Source: JAGQRJ01 sp041402045 (GTDB lineage Bacteria > Planctomycetota > J058). From it: a DNA stretch of 64,000 bases. Positions within the stretch are counted from its first letter, which is position 1. Each line of letters opens with the position of its first letter. This document shows, piece after piece, positions 62,864 to 64,000 of this stretch. The position numbers and the translations under genes are program-made. The DNA lies in assembly GCA_041402045.1 (NCBI GenBank), contig JAWKSZ010000013.1:1-64000 (forward strand), written 5' to 3'. The notes under the pieces are model-generated. The model was not told the DNA's origin. It did no database searches and saw only the letters and a list, made by a program, of their open reading frames with translations.

Positions 62864-64000
62864 TCACCCGCGCAGGGTGGCCAGGATCGCTTCGTGGTCG
62901 AAGGCCAGGGGCCCCACGACGTCCTTGATCGCGAACCATGCGCCGCTCGACTCGGCGACCTCACAGGCGCGGGGCGCGCGCGCGCGGAGGGCGACGCTGA
63001 TCACCCGCGTGCGGGGGTCGCGGTCGGGCGCGTCGAACACGCCGAGCTGCTCGAAGGACTCGGCCTGGCTCACGCCGACCTCGACCTCGAGCACCCGCTG
63101 GGCCGCCTGCTCGAGGGTCTCTTCCAGGCGCACGAAGCCTCCAGGGAGCGCCCACTGGCCGGAGCTGGGCGGGGCCGTGCGCTGCTGGAGCCACACTTCG
63201 TCGCCGTCGGGGCCCGGACGGGTCAGGGCCACGTCCACCGCCACACTCGGCCGACGGTAGGCCTCGGCGGTGTAGGTGCGCAGGAACTCCGCGTCGTCGC
63301 GGTCCGCGCTGGACGGAGTGCGACCCTCGAGGAAGGCCTGGACCCCCTCTGCGAGCTCGCGCGCGCTGCGCAGGCGCCGGGACGGGTCCGACTCCAGCGC
63401 GCGCAGGGTCAGCTCCTCCAGCGCGGGGGGGACGCCCTCTCGGAGCTCGCTCGGGCGCTGCGGGCTCGCCCCCTTGACCACCGAGCGCAGGACCTCGCTG
63501 TGGGACCCACGCCGCGGCGGTTGACCGGTGAGCACGAAGTAGAGGATCCCGCCCAGCGAGTAGACGTCGGCGGGGTAGCCCAGGGGGTCGCCCAGCCCCT
63601 GCTCGGGGGCCATGAACGCAGGGGTGCCGAGCACCGTGCCGACCTGGGTCCCGCTGTCGTCGACGCGCTGCACGGTGGGCAGCGGAGGCTCGACCGCGTC
63701 CAGCGCCTTGGCCAGGCCCCAGTCGAGCACGTAGACCTCGCCGTAGTCGCCAATCATGACGTTGCTCGGCTTGAGGTCGCGGTGGAGCACGCCGGCGCGG
63801 TGCGCGAAGGCCACGGCACGACACACCTGGACCACCGCCTGGAGCACGCGAAACGGGCTCCAGGTCGCGGGGTCCGCAGGGGCCAGGCGCTCGACCACCT
63901 CGCGCAGCGTGTGCCCGCGCACCAGCCGCATGCTGTAGTAGAGCGAGCCGTGCACGCTGCGGCCCAGCTCGTAGACCGGGACGATCCCCGGGTGCTGCAG
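62864..64000 (-). CDS. Ser/Thr kinase fused to a degenerate Nudix (NrtR-like) domain, 5' partial
   Basis: The frame is open to the right edge, so the start and P-loop lie outside. Visible kinase motifs: HPGIVPVYELG, VLHRDLKPSNVMI, VLDWGLAKAL (DFG as DWG), FMAPEQ, SARELAEGVQAFLEG. No membrane helix follows; instead YRRPSVAVDVALTRPG leads into a Nudix domain with WALPGGFVRLEETLEQAAQRVLEVEVG. The Nudix box should read GX5EX7REUXEE; here the last part is RVLEVE, lacking two catalytic positions. LGVFDAPDRDPRTRVISVALRA matches NrtR/ADP-ribose-type Nudix proteins. The tail probably binds a ligand rather than hydrolysing it. Confidence 0.85.
   Translation of the reverse strand: MQHPGIVPVYELGRSVHGSLYYSMRLVRGHTLREVVERLAPADPATWSPFRVLQAVVQVCRAVAFAHRAGVLHRDLKPSNVMIGDYGEVYVLDWGLAKALDAVEPPLPTVQRVDDSGTQVGTVLGTPAFMAPEQGLGDPLGYPADVYSLGGILYFVLTGQPPRRGSHSEVLRSVVKGASPQRPSELREGVPPALEELTLRALESDPSRRLRSARELAEGVQAFLEGRTPSSADRDDAEFLRTYTAEAYRRPSVAVDVALTRPGPDGDEVWLQQRTAPPSSGQWALPGGFVRLEETLEQAAQRVLEVEVGVSQAESFEQLGVFDAPDRDPRTRVISVALRARAPRACEVAESSGAWFAIKDVVGPLAFDHEAILATLRG

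Overview
The window is very GC-rich, gene-dense bacterial DNA with many GTG starts. It carries seven Hanks-type Ser/Thr kinases, most with a single transmembrane helix and a long TPR region, two Lys/Ala/Pro-rich histone-like proteins, paired DUF4139 proteins and FG-GAP, FHA and serpin proteins. This mix points to a Planctomycetota-like bacterium. The assignment is inferred from gene content; there is no rRNA gene here to confirm it.

Layout. 1-2.7 kb: a 5'-truncated TgpA-like transglutaminase, then bolA and a CGFS glutaredoxin. 2.7-5.2 kb: two secreted serpins. 5.4-12.5 kb: a DUF454 membrane protein, a histone-like protein, then a nucleobase catabolism group (hydantoinase/dihydropyrimidinase, a frameshifted NCS2 permease, a class III aminotransferase). 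The hydantoinase 3' end is duplicated next to a dispersed inverted-repeat element. 12.5-20.5 kb: a pseudopilin-like lipoprotein, a TPR kinase coupled to a metallophosphoesterase, and a trypsin-like lipoprotein coupled to a second TPR kinase. 20.5-25.3 kb: tRNA-Arg(TCT), a membrane protein and two paralogous secreted CHAT/caspase-like proteins that share a 52-bp upstream block with a perfect palindrome. 25.3-36 kb: clpP, a CCA-adding-type nucleotidyltransferase, two kinases, an ABC ATPase, a HEAT-like protein and a histone-like zinc-binding protein. 36-43 kb: an FG-GAP/lipase protein, nagA overlapping an amidohydrolase, and a fifth kinase. 43-50.8 kb: an ABC-2 permease, two coupled DUF4139 proteins, an FHA protein with a degenerate caspase-like domain and its operon partner. 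50.9-59 kb: a secreted HAD-like protein, a zinc-ribbon protein, a D-aminoacylase-type amidohydrolase, a GNAT enzyme coupled to a large TPR kinase. 59-64 kb: a small protein, a diiron ferritin-like protein, ruvA, a secreted BsuPI-domain protein and a kinase fused to a degenerate Nudix domain, cut by the right edge.

Themes. Ser/Thr phosphorylation dominates: seven kinases, one FHA reader, and three kinases joined to a partner gene by a GTGA start/stop overlap. A second theme is exported proteolysis and its control: two serpins, a trypsin-like lipoprotein, two CHAT-like proteins, a BsuPI protein and a pseudo-caspase. The most novel candidates are the CHAT-like pair with its shared operator-like block, the FHA-pseudo-caspase operon and the kinase-Nudix fusion.
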